A stretch of 64,000 bases of DNA from Pestalotiopsis fici W106-1 (taxonomy: Eukaryota > Ascomycota > Sordariomycetes > Amphisphaeriales > Sporocadaceae): assembly GCF_000516985.1 (NCBI RefSeq), contig NW_006917093.1, positions 5,613,013 through 5,677,012 on the forward strand. Reading direction: 5' to 3'. A program made the translations under genes and the position numbers. Shown one piece after another: positions 1 through 11,912 of this stretch. Below the pieces are notes generated by a model. That model was not told the DNA's origin and did not search any database. It saw nothing but the letters and a program-made list of their open reading frames with translations. How positions within the stretch are numbered: position 1 is the first letter of the stretch; each line of letters opens with the position of its first letter.

Positions 1-3000
1 ATGCAGCGCAAGTGTGGGTAGGGTTGCACACAAACGACATTGAGGTTATGCGTGAGAAACCTGCGAGAAAACGTGGATGAGTAGCTGGTAGGTAGGTATC
101 TTGCAGCAAGCAGGTGCATACTTAGTTCGTAGGTCCATCGATACAAGAAAGGTGGATGAGCTTGAGGCTCGTTACTGGCAGAGTGTGACCAGACACACGA
201 CCTGCAAAAGAAAGAAGAGGGTCCCACTTGCTGTCAATTGATTTATTCCCCCCCAGTCCCAGTAAACACCCCCAAAAGACAGTGCCTGTGCCTGCCTGTA
301 GTAGTGTAAAGCCAGCACCGGTGTAGTGGACGTGCTTACCTGGAGTTACCTAGATTTAGCGTATCTACTAGCGACCTTGGACCCTAATGTACATACCACA
401 AATCGAGGGTAGCAGCAGCTACCTTATTCGTCACCCCACCTTCCAATAGAAATGACATGATGGCGAAATCTCAAACGTGCTCCTCCCACGACACACCCAT
501 GACAACCACGTTTGTTGATTCGTATCGCTTCTCCCTTTTTTCTTTCTTTCTTTCTTTCTTTGTTCCATTATTCGGCGGATATGACCTCACGCGAGTTCGT
601 GGCTCAGCCGCAATTTGCAGCGACAGACCCCCGTCTGCGCTAGAAACAATCAGATCTTTTCTAGAAGCTGAGAGGGCTCGGCGTACGCAGCATAATTCGT
701 CCTTTAATTGCCTGGGTGCGTTGAAACACGTTTTGTTAATGCGTATCCCTGACAACGAGACCCCCTTTCAATGCCCTCCGCCCACCATGTTGCGAGCAAT
801 CGCGGGTTTGCCGCATCGCCGCACTCGTTCTGTCCTCTGAATTCTCTCAATCTGGCTAGATTGCTGGTTTGGACAGATGCTCAATGTGTCTGCCTTCAGC
901 CCTTTACAGCATCTTCCGAGCCCCACGATGGCTTCTCATTGGTCCATCTTGCCTTGGAGTGCTCGCATTGAGCCGCGCAGATGTCGCCAATGTCCTTTTT
1001 GGGGCGAAGTTTTAGTGGCCGGTAATACAGCACTAATAACAAACTCTCACTTCAGTATCGCAACCCCTGGCTGTCGTCTTCTATGGTTTCTGTGTAGCTC
1101 TACCACATTAGGGCATTCCACGGAACTATAGCCAGTACTATAGCATTTCGACAAGACCCAAGCTGACTCGCAGGTGCCCACATACGACCAGCACTGACTG
1201 CCTAGTAGACAGATCCAACCCAACGCTTGCTGCGCATGAGATCGGCCGTAACGTCTTTTCAGTAGCCGCCCGGAATTGGCTTTGCCAGCCTGGAGAGTAT
1301 CACCCCAGTTTCGATATCGCCAAGAGCCGAATCAATCAAGCTCTGCAACTTTACCTTGCCAGATGCTACATATCGTGGTTCATCGTGTTCGGTCCTCTCT
1401 GGCATTTGTTACAGTCATTCAACTAGGTCGCGGCGCGTATGTATCTCTCTCTCACGAATTTTTTTTTAATTCACATTGATCTCCTATGCCCGGGGGCTCT
1501 GTCCTACGTACTTTACTTACTGCATGTATTTACACGCAAGTACACACATGCCCAATGGCAAACCCACCGTTTCACTTCCGCTCTAGGCATGTCGTCTAGA
1601 AGTGGATGTTGCGAACTGTGTGCGGTGATCAGGAGACGCGTCCACGCTTGTCGGTGTTGAGTATGCGCCTATAGTAGTGCTTTAAACAGACCCATCCAGC
1701 AGGAAAAGAACCCCCCTCATCCCCTGCTCCATCAGCATTGTGGCATCGCCCTCGCTCGCTGTGTGGCTTTCTACTGTACTCAACCCCAGTCAGGAGCCCG
1801 CCCTATGGGGTGTCGCGATCGCGGGTTTTAACTCCTTAATATAGGTTGCCCCTGGTCGACTATAGGCCCCTCAGGAGTGGAGACGCGAGGACACAAAAAT
1901 CCCTGCCCAACTGTTTCTACAAGGCCTTGATCGAGTGTTGCAAGCAGAACCAGGAACCAATCGCACATGAAGATTTTGTCGGCATCACAGCTCCCAGAGA
2001 GAAGAAAGTCGCAAGTGCATTAGCCTTCTTGGATAGAGTGATGGCCTCTCACCCACCCCCGAGAGAAAAGCCACACCCACGATGTCGTCGTCTTGCTCAT
2101 CCTCTTGCCCAATTGCACATTGGTGCTTGTTTCACTTTGCAACTCTGCTCCCAGCTACCCAGTTCTAAGTATCCCATTTCCTCCCAGATGAGATCTCCCG
2201 CTTGCCAAGTCCCTCTTTCGGCCAAGACTTGCCAGGGTCCGGAAAGGCTTCTGAAATCCGTTTTCTGAACACCCTGTCTGACAGGCCTGGTCCGTTGTGG
2301 CTGTCCTCGCCCCAGTTGCATCATTCCCCCGGGGCCAGGGTCTCATTCTATAACCGGCAAGCAGACCATGGCATAAGATCCTCAAATTATGCCACCGTCA
2401 TTGCTGAGCAAGGTAACCGCTTCTCCACACCCGTCCAGGAACGATACACTATGTACACTGGTTCTTGTCACACATGGTACTCGCGCTTTAACTTGTCGAC
2501 TAAAAGAGAAGTAGTCAAGGTACCCGTCTGTCGGTTACCAGCCTTTCCCCTGCTGGGGAACGTAACGATAAGGTAGATCAGACGATATAATGCAGCCCAT
2601 GTCCTCTGTGCCTCTCCTCCACCCACCTGACTTCTGCCATGATATATTAGACCGGCTAAGGGGAACCAGACTATTAGGAGGGATTCCCATATGACTGGAA
2701 AATAAAACAAAAAAGTCGAGGTTGCATTGTATTCTTAAACTAGACACCGGACACCAACATCAGCTTAAAATCTACTTCAAATCACTACCGCCCGTTTTCT
2801 CTACGCCTGCGGAGCTAGACCTAGGCCTAGCTTACACGGCTATCTTGCTGCTACCACCACCACTACTACTTTCTTCAACAACTCCCATATAGCAAGACAC
2901 AGGAAAGCTGTGCCGGCGACAGGATCAACACATGTTCAGGGCTCTCAGGCAAGTAGGAGCCCTGCGCACACATATCCCGACGGCAACCAGGCAAGACGGG

Positions 3001-3343
3001 CACAATTTTCGCCTCACGAGACGCCGGTCCTCCCACTCCGCAACCATCGCCACAGCAGCAGGCCCGCGGGGGCCCGGTTCGGCAAATACTTTCCATCCAG
3101 AGTCCGGCGACCGTCCAGAGCGGTTCGCTCTGGCGGAACCCATGCATTGGAGACACGCTGGCGGGCAATTATCGAGTAGGACCGGACTACAATGTTGACT
3201 ACTCTCCCCAGGACTCGCATCCGGGCGAGCAGAATCAGCCTCAACACGCCTACGACACACATCACCACCACCGCGGGAATCAACTCCAGCATCCTGGCTC
3301 CGGCAACTTACATGAATCGGCTCCGTCGCATCCGCACCCCGCC
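1..3343. other. Gene-free 5' region upstream of the MYB gene
   Basis: No coding region is supported here; open frames are short, overlap on both strands and resemble no family I know. A pyrimidine-rich TTTC microsatellite lies at about 531-560. From about 2957 to 3343 the frame of the MYB gene stays open and encodes Gln-, His- and Pro-rich sequence like the start of that protein, so the last 390 bp are probably coding or belong to a 5' exon whose start I cannot place. Confidence 0.5.
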
Positions 3344-4204
3344 ATGTCGCAACATCACACGCCTCATCACCACCAGATTCTGATGGACCCGTCCCATCTA
3401 GGTGGTCTTCCAGGCGCGAGACATATGGGCCATCACGGAGCGTCGCATTATGGTGCCCAGACCACTTCTCATGGCGTTCCATTGTATCCGTCAATGACGC
3501 CAAGCCAACCACACAGCGCAGGGACAAAGCGAAGTCGGCCAGATGATCTGGATCTTTCCGTCTCGGGAATGCCCGAGTTGGACCAGGGAGACCTTGACTC
3601 CATGCAACAGACACCGTTGGGTGCTGCTTATGCTCAAGCTACCAGCGCGCCACCAACTCACCACCACCATCATCGCCTTCCTGATCATGGGCCACCGACA
3701 AAGATGATGCGTCGCGACGCTGAAGGGAGTCTGTCCGCAAGTGGCGGAGGTGCACCAAGCGTAGTGGGCCAGGCCGGCATGCCAGCACCGGCGGCGAGGC
3801 CACGAGGGCCAAAGCTCAAATTTACTCCCGAGGACGATCAGCTTTTGATTGATCTCAAAGAGAATAAGAACTTGACGTGGAAGCAAATCGCAGACTTCTT
3901 TCCTGGACGTTCATCAGGGACCTTGCAAGTGCGGTACTGCACAAAGCTCAAGGCAAAGACAACACAGTGGACTGATGAAACGGTAAGTTTCCTAGTAAAC
4001 ACGGCACAAAAACGGTAATGGGAGAAGCACTTTTGCTAATATGGCATTTTGTAGGACCAAAAACTGCGAGCTGCACTGGCCGACTACGAAAACGAGAAGT
4101 GGCGCATCGTAGCCAACAAGATGGGTACTGGTTTCACCCCGGTAGCCTGCCGCGAGCGGGCCGAGCAGCTAGCAGAGGGGACCGATGAAGAAGAGAACTT
4201 ATAG
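3344..4204 (+). CDS. MYB/SANT-like DNA-binding protein
   Basis: Probable nuclear DNA-binding protein. Exons are 3344-3982 and 4055-4204, separated by a 72-bp GTAAGT...TAG intron. From the ATG at 3344 the protein is 262 aa. Residues 1-150 are low complexity, rich in His, Pro and Gly, with HHHHH runs and a basic KRSRPDD patch. A SANT/MYB-type repeat follows (LKFTPEDDQLLIDLKENKN, then TWKQIADFFPGRSSGTLQVRY), and a second, weaker Trp-containing repeat spans the intron (TQWTDET..., EKWRIVANKMG). The tail is acidic. This is the first ATG in the frame, but the frame is open back to 2957 with matching composition and includes AGNYRVGPDYN, so the true N-terminus may lie upstream through a 5' exon or a non-AUG start. 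The target genes are unknown. Confidence 0.8.
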
Positions 4205-7200
4205 CAATCAGCGTCTCCGCCAGGAGTTTCGGCTCCTGGGTCAGGGGACACCATCTACCCTCAGCAGCTTCAAGGACTAGGAAGCTCACAATTGCCGGGA
4301 ATACATGCGCAATATAGACACGACGACAATCCTGATGTAGCACAGCCAACGTACCACCATGCATCAGCCTGATTGCACCTCACAAGAACGGACTGGTCGA
4401 CAAGAAACAAAGTCGAGCAAGGATGCAGAGTCCTCCGCGATCAGTCACTCCATCATCTACTTTCTTGGCCCGAAGATAGTTTTGTTGCGAATTTCAAAAA
4501 AAAGACATTTAGCAAGGCGTCGGGCGTCGAAAATGTGAAAAAAGATACATTGGAAGGAAGGATTCAAACCACTCCTTATTATAGGTGTCGTTTGTGTATG
4601 TTTACAATTTCTTCTTGTTTTCTTCACGGCCTCGAGATACTCTCAATTTGAGGCTTCTTAACGATCTAATTATTTAGAGATACCAATGACCAACATCGGT
4701 CAATGTTTCTGACGACCTATAGACTTGGGCGAAGGCTGGCGGGCATATCTGTTACATTATCTATCCACTCTCCTGTTTTTGTTTAACCCCCCATTTCTTT
4801 TTACGTTCCTTTTTTCTTGAATTTTCAAAACTCTATTCAAAATGCATGTACTGATTGTAGTATATATGTTCTTCCATTATGATATATTACACAACAGCAC
4901 TATATACTTTATTGTTTCTTTTTGTAGTTATAATACCCTATTATCCTGCAAGACCTATTCCCCTTTCTTTTATCAACAATACTATGCAGCATCAAGGGAG
5001 GAAAAGCAACGACATGACGGGCATTTCGGAGGGGAGAGACATTGAGCCTAATGGGAGATAGGAACACAGAGAAACACGGGTACGCGGATCATGCGGTTAT
5101 ACGAATCTAGAAGTTGCGGAGAGGGAGGCAAATCACATCATTTGGCGACAGGGAAAAAGACAGATTGTATTCTCTTTTTCTTTTCTGCGAAAAATTCATT
5201 ACATCCATTCTACCCCAATCGTGGCTATTGACATTGATTCCAAAATATGATGGTATACAAGCTTGGCGGCTCGGGGGAAAAAAAAAAGCCTGACCCTTTC
5301 CGCAAGGCTGGTCCGGTGCATCCTCTGAATGATAGCTAATTCCGGCAGCCTCGGCTCAACAATTGCGTTGAAAGAGGTTCCTGCGATTGCGCCACCTTGA
5401 CTCGGTTGATCGACACCGTAATCGTGTTCGCTTGATTTACACATGATATTGTAAATGTTTTTTTTTTCCCTCGCCATTCTCGTTTATCCCGAAAACAGGG
5501 GCGGAAATCCGTGCTGTAAAGAATGAGGAATGACAAAGCAGCAAATAATATGTGCGTGGGACCATCAAAGCGCGCGGACGGGCGGGCGGGCTTTTCGTTG
5601 AGGACCGGAGCAAGCAAGCAGAGACGGAAAGGGAACTTTCTGTTGTGCGGACAGACAGCCAGAGTAATTGTCAGTGTTATAGGGAGCAAAGGTATAATAG
5701 AATTCCCAAAAGAGGAACGAAAAAGAGCATGGTGCGTATGTATGCCAGAAACTTGGTTCGTCATTTCGCCACAGAAACGTGCAGCCGCCAAAATTTACCC
5801 ACACACCCTTCGCTTACCAAAAGGTACGCGAGACAGAAATCTCATTGCTGCACCAGATAGCTGCAACGCAAATACCCGTTTAGCACGTAGCGGCAGCAGG
5901 CAGTTGCGAATCAGGGAATCGCATCGTCCTCGGCATGTGCTCCCCCAGAGAGGGGATGAACCATACTTGCGTGGGGTATTCCAGCCAGTGAAGAACCGTT
6001 CAATCACAATCAGCAACTTGATCCTGGATCATTGCGAGTCCGGGGACAATAGGACTCGTGGTAGCGATAGTAGAACTTTGCTTGCTGCGACCCAAATCTT
6101 CCGCTAAGCACCTTGACTGGGGATCAAACTACCGAGTCTATCTCAGGCGAGATGCCGCGACAGGGTCTGGACATTGAGTATGGACTGGTAAGCTGTTTCA
6201 CTGGTCTATTTCCCGGCTCGAGGGGTGCTGCCGAGCGGGAAATGGCAGGGCTCCACCCTCGTTTGGCTGGTAAGTAAGCCATGGACTCACCCAATCCTCC
6301 ATAAGTGTGAGTCGTGTTGGCGGTGAGGAATCAGACCCAAGCAAAAGTCGAGACGACACGAGGGTTTGCTGTCTTTGCTAGTGCTATTCGCTGCCATCGT
6401 CGGCTCTGCCCTCAGCTGCGTTGGGCCACTGTGATTGACAACTGGGATGGAGAAGAGTCATAACCGGTTTGTGGGTAAAGCCCTGTCGTCAACGTTATTG
6501 ACCGGGGGCGAACCCCCACCATCCTTTGTCGGCTCCGTGGTTGTGACATGACTGCCGCATCCAAACGCGGGAATTCACGTGCCAACCACGCAGAGGTTCC
6601 AAATCCCAACATCTGGGGTATTTTGAGCGTCTGGCCACAAACAACCGGAAGGACACAGTCTTCAAACATTGCATGTGAAAAGAGTGCCCCCAAAAAGGTC
6701 AAAGAAGAAACCATGGCCGACAAACGTACTGGAAACTGCCGTGACTAGCGGAATGGGGAAACCATTTCATGAAAATGTTTTTCGCAGCGATGGAAAGCCG
6801 GCCGAGAATTTCGCGTGCGCTGTAGGCGCATCGTAAGATGTGTTATCGACTAGGTCGCTTGATGTTGCCGGTATTCACGCCCTGTAAAATGCTCTCAGAG
6901 CCACGAATGCAACGTCGGAGCCAGCTTCGCGTGTGAATACCAGCAGCCATGTTACACTGTTCCGGCCGAGTGATCCACATCTCGCCTAAGGTACATCATC
7001 CTATTCGCGGTGGAGGGTTGCGCTGGGCTCTCAGACGCAAGCCCCAGGCCCGCGAAACTTTCCATATCCGGAGCCGGGCGGCTCTTGGGCAGTATCATCA
7101 CAATCGGTGAATGCCATCAGCATGGGCTGCCAGGTAATGAACCATGTACCTGAAGGCTGGTGATTCAAGCAGAGGCAGAGAAGCCATCGCCTCTCCGTTT

Positions 7201-8716
7201 GTGACTCCATGTCAGCATTGGTGTGGTGAGGGGCAGGAACTACTCCCCTGTAAGCAGATCCCCAGGCTAGGGCAGTTTTCTTGCCTTAGGGGATTTGCAA
7301 CTTGCTGCATGTGACTTAAATCCACATACAGGCCGGGGGTTTCCATGGCATTTTCCAGGACATTGCGTTGTTGAAAGATACGCGAGATATGTCGCTTTGA
7401 GTTGTACGACCACTGAGATCTGTTGATATAGCTTCTGCGACTAAAGCAATAATATGAATGCCGCTTTGGGATGTCACATCCCGCTGTGTTACGCTCGCGA
7501 TCGGCCAGAGGGTCGAAAGCCAACCTCAACTTCCTACACCACACTTGTCAGATAAAGCCTGTCATGGAAGGATGGCTCTCAGTGCAACTGGCAGAGGTAG
7601 CGAATGGTGGGATCGTGACTCGCGTGTTGCATGCCACAATGCATTTCATTCGACGCTATGCACAAACGACCAACTAGTAGTTGCTGTATAGCGCTTGCTC
7701 TGAAGCAAGACGAGCTCATTACTCCTTCCGTATATCATATCGATGATCGCATGCTAGTCCAAGCGATCTCTCCCGCTGTGGTCATCGGAGTTTGTCGACC
7801 AATCGGAGATTTTCTACTCAAGCTTAAGAGTCTGTGGGATCCGTCAGTATTGCAACCGTGGGATCGCCGCGACATGGCTGTTGAGACCCCTTTTTTAATT
7901 GTACCCCCATGGCATTTGGCGTGGCAAGGAAGAACAATAAATCCAAGCCTGTAGAGAAAACCCATGTGATGATAATGGGGAAGTTGGGGATAACTGCCAA
8001 ATGGTCACAAGATGCAGGAATGCGACTGCCCTGAGCTGGCAATCCCATTGCTAGAGATGTGCCCAGACATCCACAGGCAGAGCCGCGTATAAGCCGAGTG
8101 GTATTTGTGGGCATGACAGGGACCTCGACCGCCTCATAGGGCACCACCATCGAAGGGAACCCCGTCCAAGAGTGCTTCGTTGCACTAGCTAAAACTTGTA
8201 CAAGAAACGTCTTATTCATACACGCTCTTTGACGTACTCCCGTATTGCCTCCAACTCTGTGGCCAAGCCAAGCCGACTCCAAACACTGTTTACATGCAAG
8301 ATGGGGCAGGATGAAGGCAACTACGGGCTGTCGCAAATAGAATACTGGTGTTTTCTTTTGTCCCAGGGCCAAATCAATCCTTGGAGAGAAAAGCCCCGGC
8401 CTGGCCGCGCACGCGTTGCTGGTCCTGATATTGTGGCCTATGGGTGGTTTGGAGTCCGCGGATGCTAACGTCGCATCATGCCTAGGCAGGATTGTCACCC
8501 TTGTACGGGGTTGGTTTTGCAACACGGTCCCGGATTCATAATTGGCTGAGTGCCGAGGCCATGTAAAGCCAATACTCAGCGGAAGGTAGGGCAAGCACCC
8601 AGTGGTAGGAACGCCGCGGAGTTTCATTCCGTCCCAGGCGCAACTTGATTGACAATGCGTGCAACAGAGGACCGATTGGAGCAGGGCAGATTTCCATGTT
8701 CGGTGGACAGGTAGTA
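4205..8716. other. 4.5-kb gene-poor intergenic region
   Basis: I see no convincing gene. The 4.75-5.0 kb stretch is AT- and T-rich, as expected for the 3' flank of the MYB gene. Single-base A and T runs occur at about 5278-5288 and 5459-5468. The 5523-6107 plus frame and the 7824-8627 minus frame are the longest open stretches; neither shows recognisable domains. The region could hold long 5' or 3' UTRs or non-coding RNA, but nothing in the sequence demonstrates this. Confidence 0.5.
7824..8627 (-). CDS. Unrecognised 267-codon open frame (doubtful)
   Basis: An ATG-initiated, uninterrupted 267-codon frame lies 89 bp beyond the stop of the ketopantoate reductase gene, on the same strand. I do not recognise the product. 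It has no clear signal peptide, no conserved motif and no low-complexity region. Its composition (many Cys, His, Pro and Trp, with scattered hydrophobic stretches) looks like translated non-coding DNA. An open frame this long is uncommon by chance at this base composition, which is the only reason to list it. No intron-containing extension was found. Confidence 0.15.
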   Translation of the reverse strand: MKLRGVPTTGCLPYLPLSIGFTWPRHSANYESGTVLQNQPRTRVTILPRHDATLASADSKPPIGHNIRTSNACAARPGLFSPRIDLALGQKKTPVFYLRQPVVAFILPHLACKQCLESAWLGHRVGGNTGVRQRACMNKTFLVQVLASATKHSWTGFPSMVVPYEAVEVPVMPTNTTRLIRGSACGCLGTSLAMGLPAQGSRIPASCDHLAVIPNFPIIITWVFSTGLDLLFFLATPNAMGVQLKKGSQQPCRGDPTVAILTDPTDS

Positions 8717-10126
8717 TTATGCCTTTCGAGAGAGGTTGAAGTTTTCGCTTAACTCGCTTCTCGAAACTGTAAGTCCATCCTCAACCAGAGAGATCAGTCT
8801 CATATGAGTCGGCAATTGGCTATCAGGACTCAGAAACTGCGCGGTGTCCACGAGCCAGCCGTTGAAGTCTTGCACTTCTGTACGTTTTCCTGCACGAACA
8901 TCTTGCAGCATTGAACTGGTATTCTCCCGGACTTTGTAGCCGACCTCATGGACCATGTGATGAAGCTTCTCGAAAGCAAAGCGAGCAAGAAGCTGCTCTT
9001 TTGCATCCTGAAGAGATACATCCGTCGAGCGATCCTTGCTTCGTTTGGAATGCGCAGCAACGTCTTTAAGAATATCAGTACTGGATGGGTGTATAATCAG
9101 CTCTCTGAGAACTTGACTGGCTTCTTCGATGAGTTTGTCGATGATCAGAGGCAAAGCATCATCTCTAGGCACGAACAGCTCGCCGTTCTTGCACCTAAGG
9201 ACAGCGGTCAAGGGGTTGATGACTGCGTTAACAACAAGCTTTTCAAGCTGCAATATCCATAGCTCGGATCTAGCAGCTTCCCTGGCATATAGGTCGGGAC
9301 CATTGACGAATGCTTCAATCAGGTAGCCCGACTCGTCAGCAGAACGAGTGTTCAGAGATACCGGACCTATTGCTGCTGAAGCCACGGAAGCATGTATACT
9401 TTTGAATGGTGCTGAAGACACCACTCCGTGAGTCGTCACACAGGCAAGCCAGTTGGGTTGCTTCTGGTCTGAAAAGCGATGGCTGTTGTAGGTGCTCCCA
9501 AGTGGCGGCCAAAGTTTACACATGCCATTCTGCGTGAAGGCAATGGTCGAGGTGTCGTCCAAGTATTTGCGCAACCTGTCGACTTGAGGCAGAGCGTCCG
9601 AGGCTTTTGTGGCAACAATGAGGTTTGATATACCAGTACCGGCGGTGGCCTCGACGACTGGCCCTGTTGACGGCCGTTCTTCTGTCCACCATTCGACATT
9701 GAAATCTGTGAATTTCTCGACTTGTCCAGCACGAGTGATTTCGATACCTGGAGATGAAACCCACTGTTCCAAAAGAGCTTTACGATGAAGGATCAACGTG
9801 ACCGGCGGCGGGCTGCTCAGTTTGCGTAAGTTGCTAGCAAAAAGACGGCCTAGGTTGCCCAGTCCGAGCACATGAATTCGTTTCTTGGGTGAAATAGCTA
9901 GATCACTGTTCTGCTGCTCATCGGCTGCGTCCTTGAGATTGGCGGAGGTCCAGGCATAAAGCTTCGGGGGCGGTGCCGTATCCCTTAGTATCTGCTGCAG
10001 CCAGGCCGGATGCCCTGGCTCAGTCCTGACTGGTTTTGCCGAGCTCGAAAACGTCTTTGCGACGCCTTGCCCGCATTTTGACGGTGCCCTGCAGATCATA
10101 CCAAGCCGAGATTGGGTTATCATCAT
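8717..10126 (-). CDS. 2-dehydropantoate 2-reductase (PanE/ApbA family)
   Basis: NAD(P)H-dependent reductase of the ketopantoate reductase family, which makes pantoate for coenzyme A synthesis. It is a single-exon gene of 469 aa starting at tandem ATGs (10126 and 10123). Residues 1-80 form an Arg/Ser/Ala-rich leader that could be a mitochondrial presequence. The Rossmann dinucleotide motif GLGNLG is at 88-93, followed by ASNLRKL. NLIVATKASD and AFTQNGM correspond to the family's central substrate-binding strands. The C-terminal helical domain holds the conserved LEKLVVNAVINPLTAVLR block, matching the K-x3-N-x3-N/P region of ApbA_C, at about 290-310. At 469 aa it is longer than bacterial PanE (about 300 aa), as is usual for fungal members. 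Ketopantoate as substrate is inferred from the family; several fungal paralogues have unassigned substrates. Confidence 0.85.
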   Translation of the reverse strand: MMITQSRLGMICRAPSKCGQGVAKTFSSSAKPVRTEPGHPAWLQQILRDTAPPPKLYAWTSANLKDAADEQQNSDLAISPKKRIHVLGLGNLGRLFASNLRKLSSPPPVTLILHRKALLEQWVSSPGIEITRAGQVEKFTDFNVEWWTEERPSTGPVVEATAGTGISNLIVATKASDALPQVDRLRKYLDDTSTIAFTQNGMCKLWPPLGSTYNSHRFSDQKQPNWLACVTTHGVVSSAPFKSIHASVASAAIGPVSLNTRSADESGYLIEAFVNGPDLYAREAARSELWILQLEKLVVNAVINPLTAVLRCKNGELFVPRDDALPLIIDKLIEEASQVLRELIIHPSSTDILKDVAAHSKRSKDRSTDVSLQDAKEQLLARFAFEKLHHMVHEVGYKVRENTSSMLQDVRAGKRTEVQDFNGWLVDTAQFLSPDSQLPTHMRLISLVEDGLTVSRSELSENFNLSRKA

Positions 10127-11912
10127 TTAAAAGCGAGTTTTGTAACCCAGCTCGAGCGGCTGCGTCAATGGTTATAAACTTTGTGTGTGTTGACGGAGTC
10201 GGCTGGTGTCGGTGGAGGTCGCCGACTCCAATCCGCCTGCCGCAATCCAAGCCAATGTTGGTCAGGCTTGAGAAGAAGGAGCGGGTAAACCACGGTGGCT
10301 CCACAACACGCGCCTCCTCTCGTATTCCAACCTAAATTGGACCATCTTTTCTTTTGTTCTTCCACGAATATATCATGTTACCTCCATCAGTTCATTATGT
10401 GGTCACTCTGATAGGCCGCGTATATTGTTGCAGTATCCGCAAACGCCAAGAGATGGCGGATGCAGAACGCTACCTACTATGGTCAGCTCTTTTGCCGGCC
10501 ACGCCTCGAGGTTGGCGGGGGACGTGCTCTCGAATCGCAACAGGAACTCCAACACTCGCACAATAAAGCATGATATTTGGTTCAATTTGAATCGAGTCCG
10601 GCTTACAGGATGGGAGAGCTCGTCGTGTGTCGTCTAGCTTTATTCCAATATCTAAATCTTCTCCAGCTTTCCGGTTCGTAGATGCGATTAGCTTCGCTCT
10701 TATCGAACTGTATAACACAATCATTTCGCCTGCTCATAAAATTTAATATTGCAATCGCTACATCATTTGAATCGAGCCGCAAGAATTTTCTAACGAAAAA
10801 CCTCGTGCTTACCACGAATCAGAATTCCTTTTGTATTATCGCAACACATTGTCTGGTAGTGGGCACACATAAGACGATGACCTTCATTTTAGCAGTTGAA
10901 CAATTGAGACTCTATCTCAATCATAGATGCTAAGACTTTCACATTGCTCTCAAGACATATATATATAACAGCAAAAGTATGTACGGGAAAGGGAAGGGGG
11001 AAAATAATGATGCGTGTGGCTTGTGATGGCCCAACAAGCGCGCAAAGACCATTCCTTCTCTTGAGTGCTTTTTGGGCCATCACCACTCACTCAATGCTTG
11101 GAGACAAAGCACTCAAGTATGGCAATGACTGAGGATTCCAACAACTGAGGAATATTTTGGATCCGACAAAACGCAAGGGACTCTGGTTTACTGCTCAAAT
11201 GGCTTGACGGATCTATGGCCCTTGCCTTTGTGGTCAGATGTCCAAACTTGAATCCTAGGCATCTATTTCTTTTCTTCTAATTTGAATATGTACACCGTAT
11301 TAATATTCGAGTTTGTCTATTATCCTCCCTGTATTGGGCCACCCCATGCCACGGACCTTTGGTGAGCTTGCTCCTCTACGCCTGAGTTCGACATTTGCTT
11401 CACCTTTTGAAATTGCCTGCTTGAACAGGAGTAGACCGCAGACGGATAGAATGTACCATAGAAGACATCATGCCTGCTCGGAGATCGCAAGCTCATGAAT
11501 GTTTACCTAACATGTCTATAATGGCAAGATGATCCAAGCTAGTCAAACAATCCCACCCCATTTTGGGGAATTGGTACAGGTTGCATCGATCCACTGTACA
11601 TGGCATAGATCAAAGAACGAGTAAAGGTTGCAAAAATAAAATATAAATTCGATAGTTTGGAAAGGATATACAGGTACTTGGCTTCAGGAATGATGTCAAC
11701 TTAAAACTAGGTAACCACTCCCCCACATCCCGATTTTGTATACCGGTAGTCCCAGTAAAATACCTACCCACGGTTTCGAAAAGTCCAGACATGACTCGTA
11801 TTCAACATGAAGGGTATCTAGCTGCTCATGACATATATACTGAGCAAAACTTCCGCGCAGGAACCCTGTCCCTTTCAACACCGTCGTTCATTACCGTCAC
11901 GTCATATCAAGT
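10127..11912. other. Gene-free interval
   Basis: No coding region is supported. The interval contains the promoter of the ketopantoate reductase gene (just above 10126) and, at its other end, the 3' flank of the Mpv17-family gene. The 10.7-11.7 kb part is AT-rich, with short ATATATAT tracts near 10960-10970 and no recognisable repeats. Confidence 0.5.

Noticed and set aside
1846..2268. 140-codon plus-strand frame
   Set aside because: It begins at a non-ATG codon, overlaps frames on both strands and has no recognisable motif.
2925..3614. 229-codon frame antisense to the MYB gene
   Set aside because: It is the mirror of a GC-biased, repetitive coding region and shows no family of its own; its apparent start is not a clear ATG.
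5523..6107. 194-codon frame starting with ATG
   Set aside because: Arg/Lys-rich translation without domains or splice-consistent extension, lying in a region with no other coding signs.
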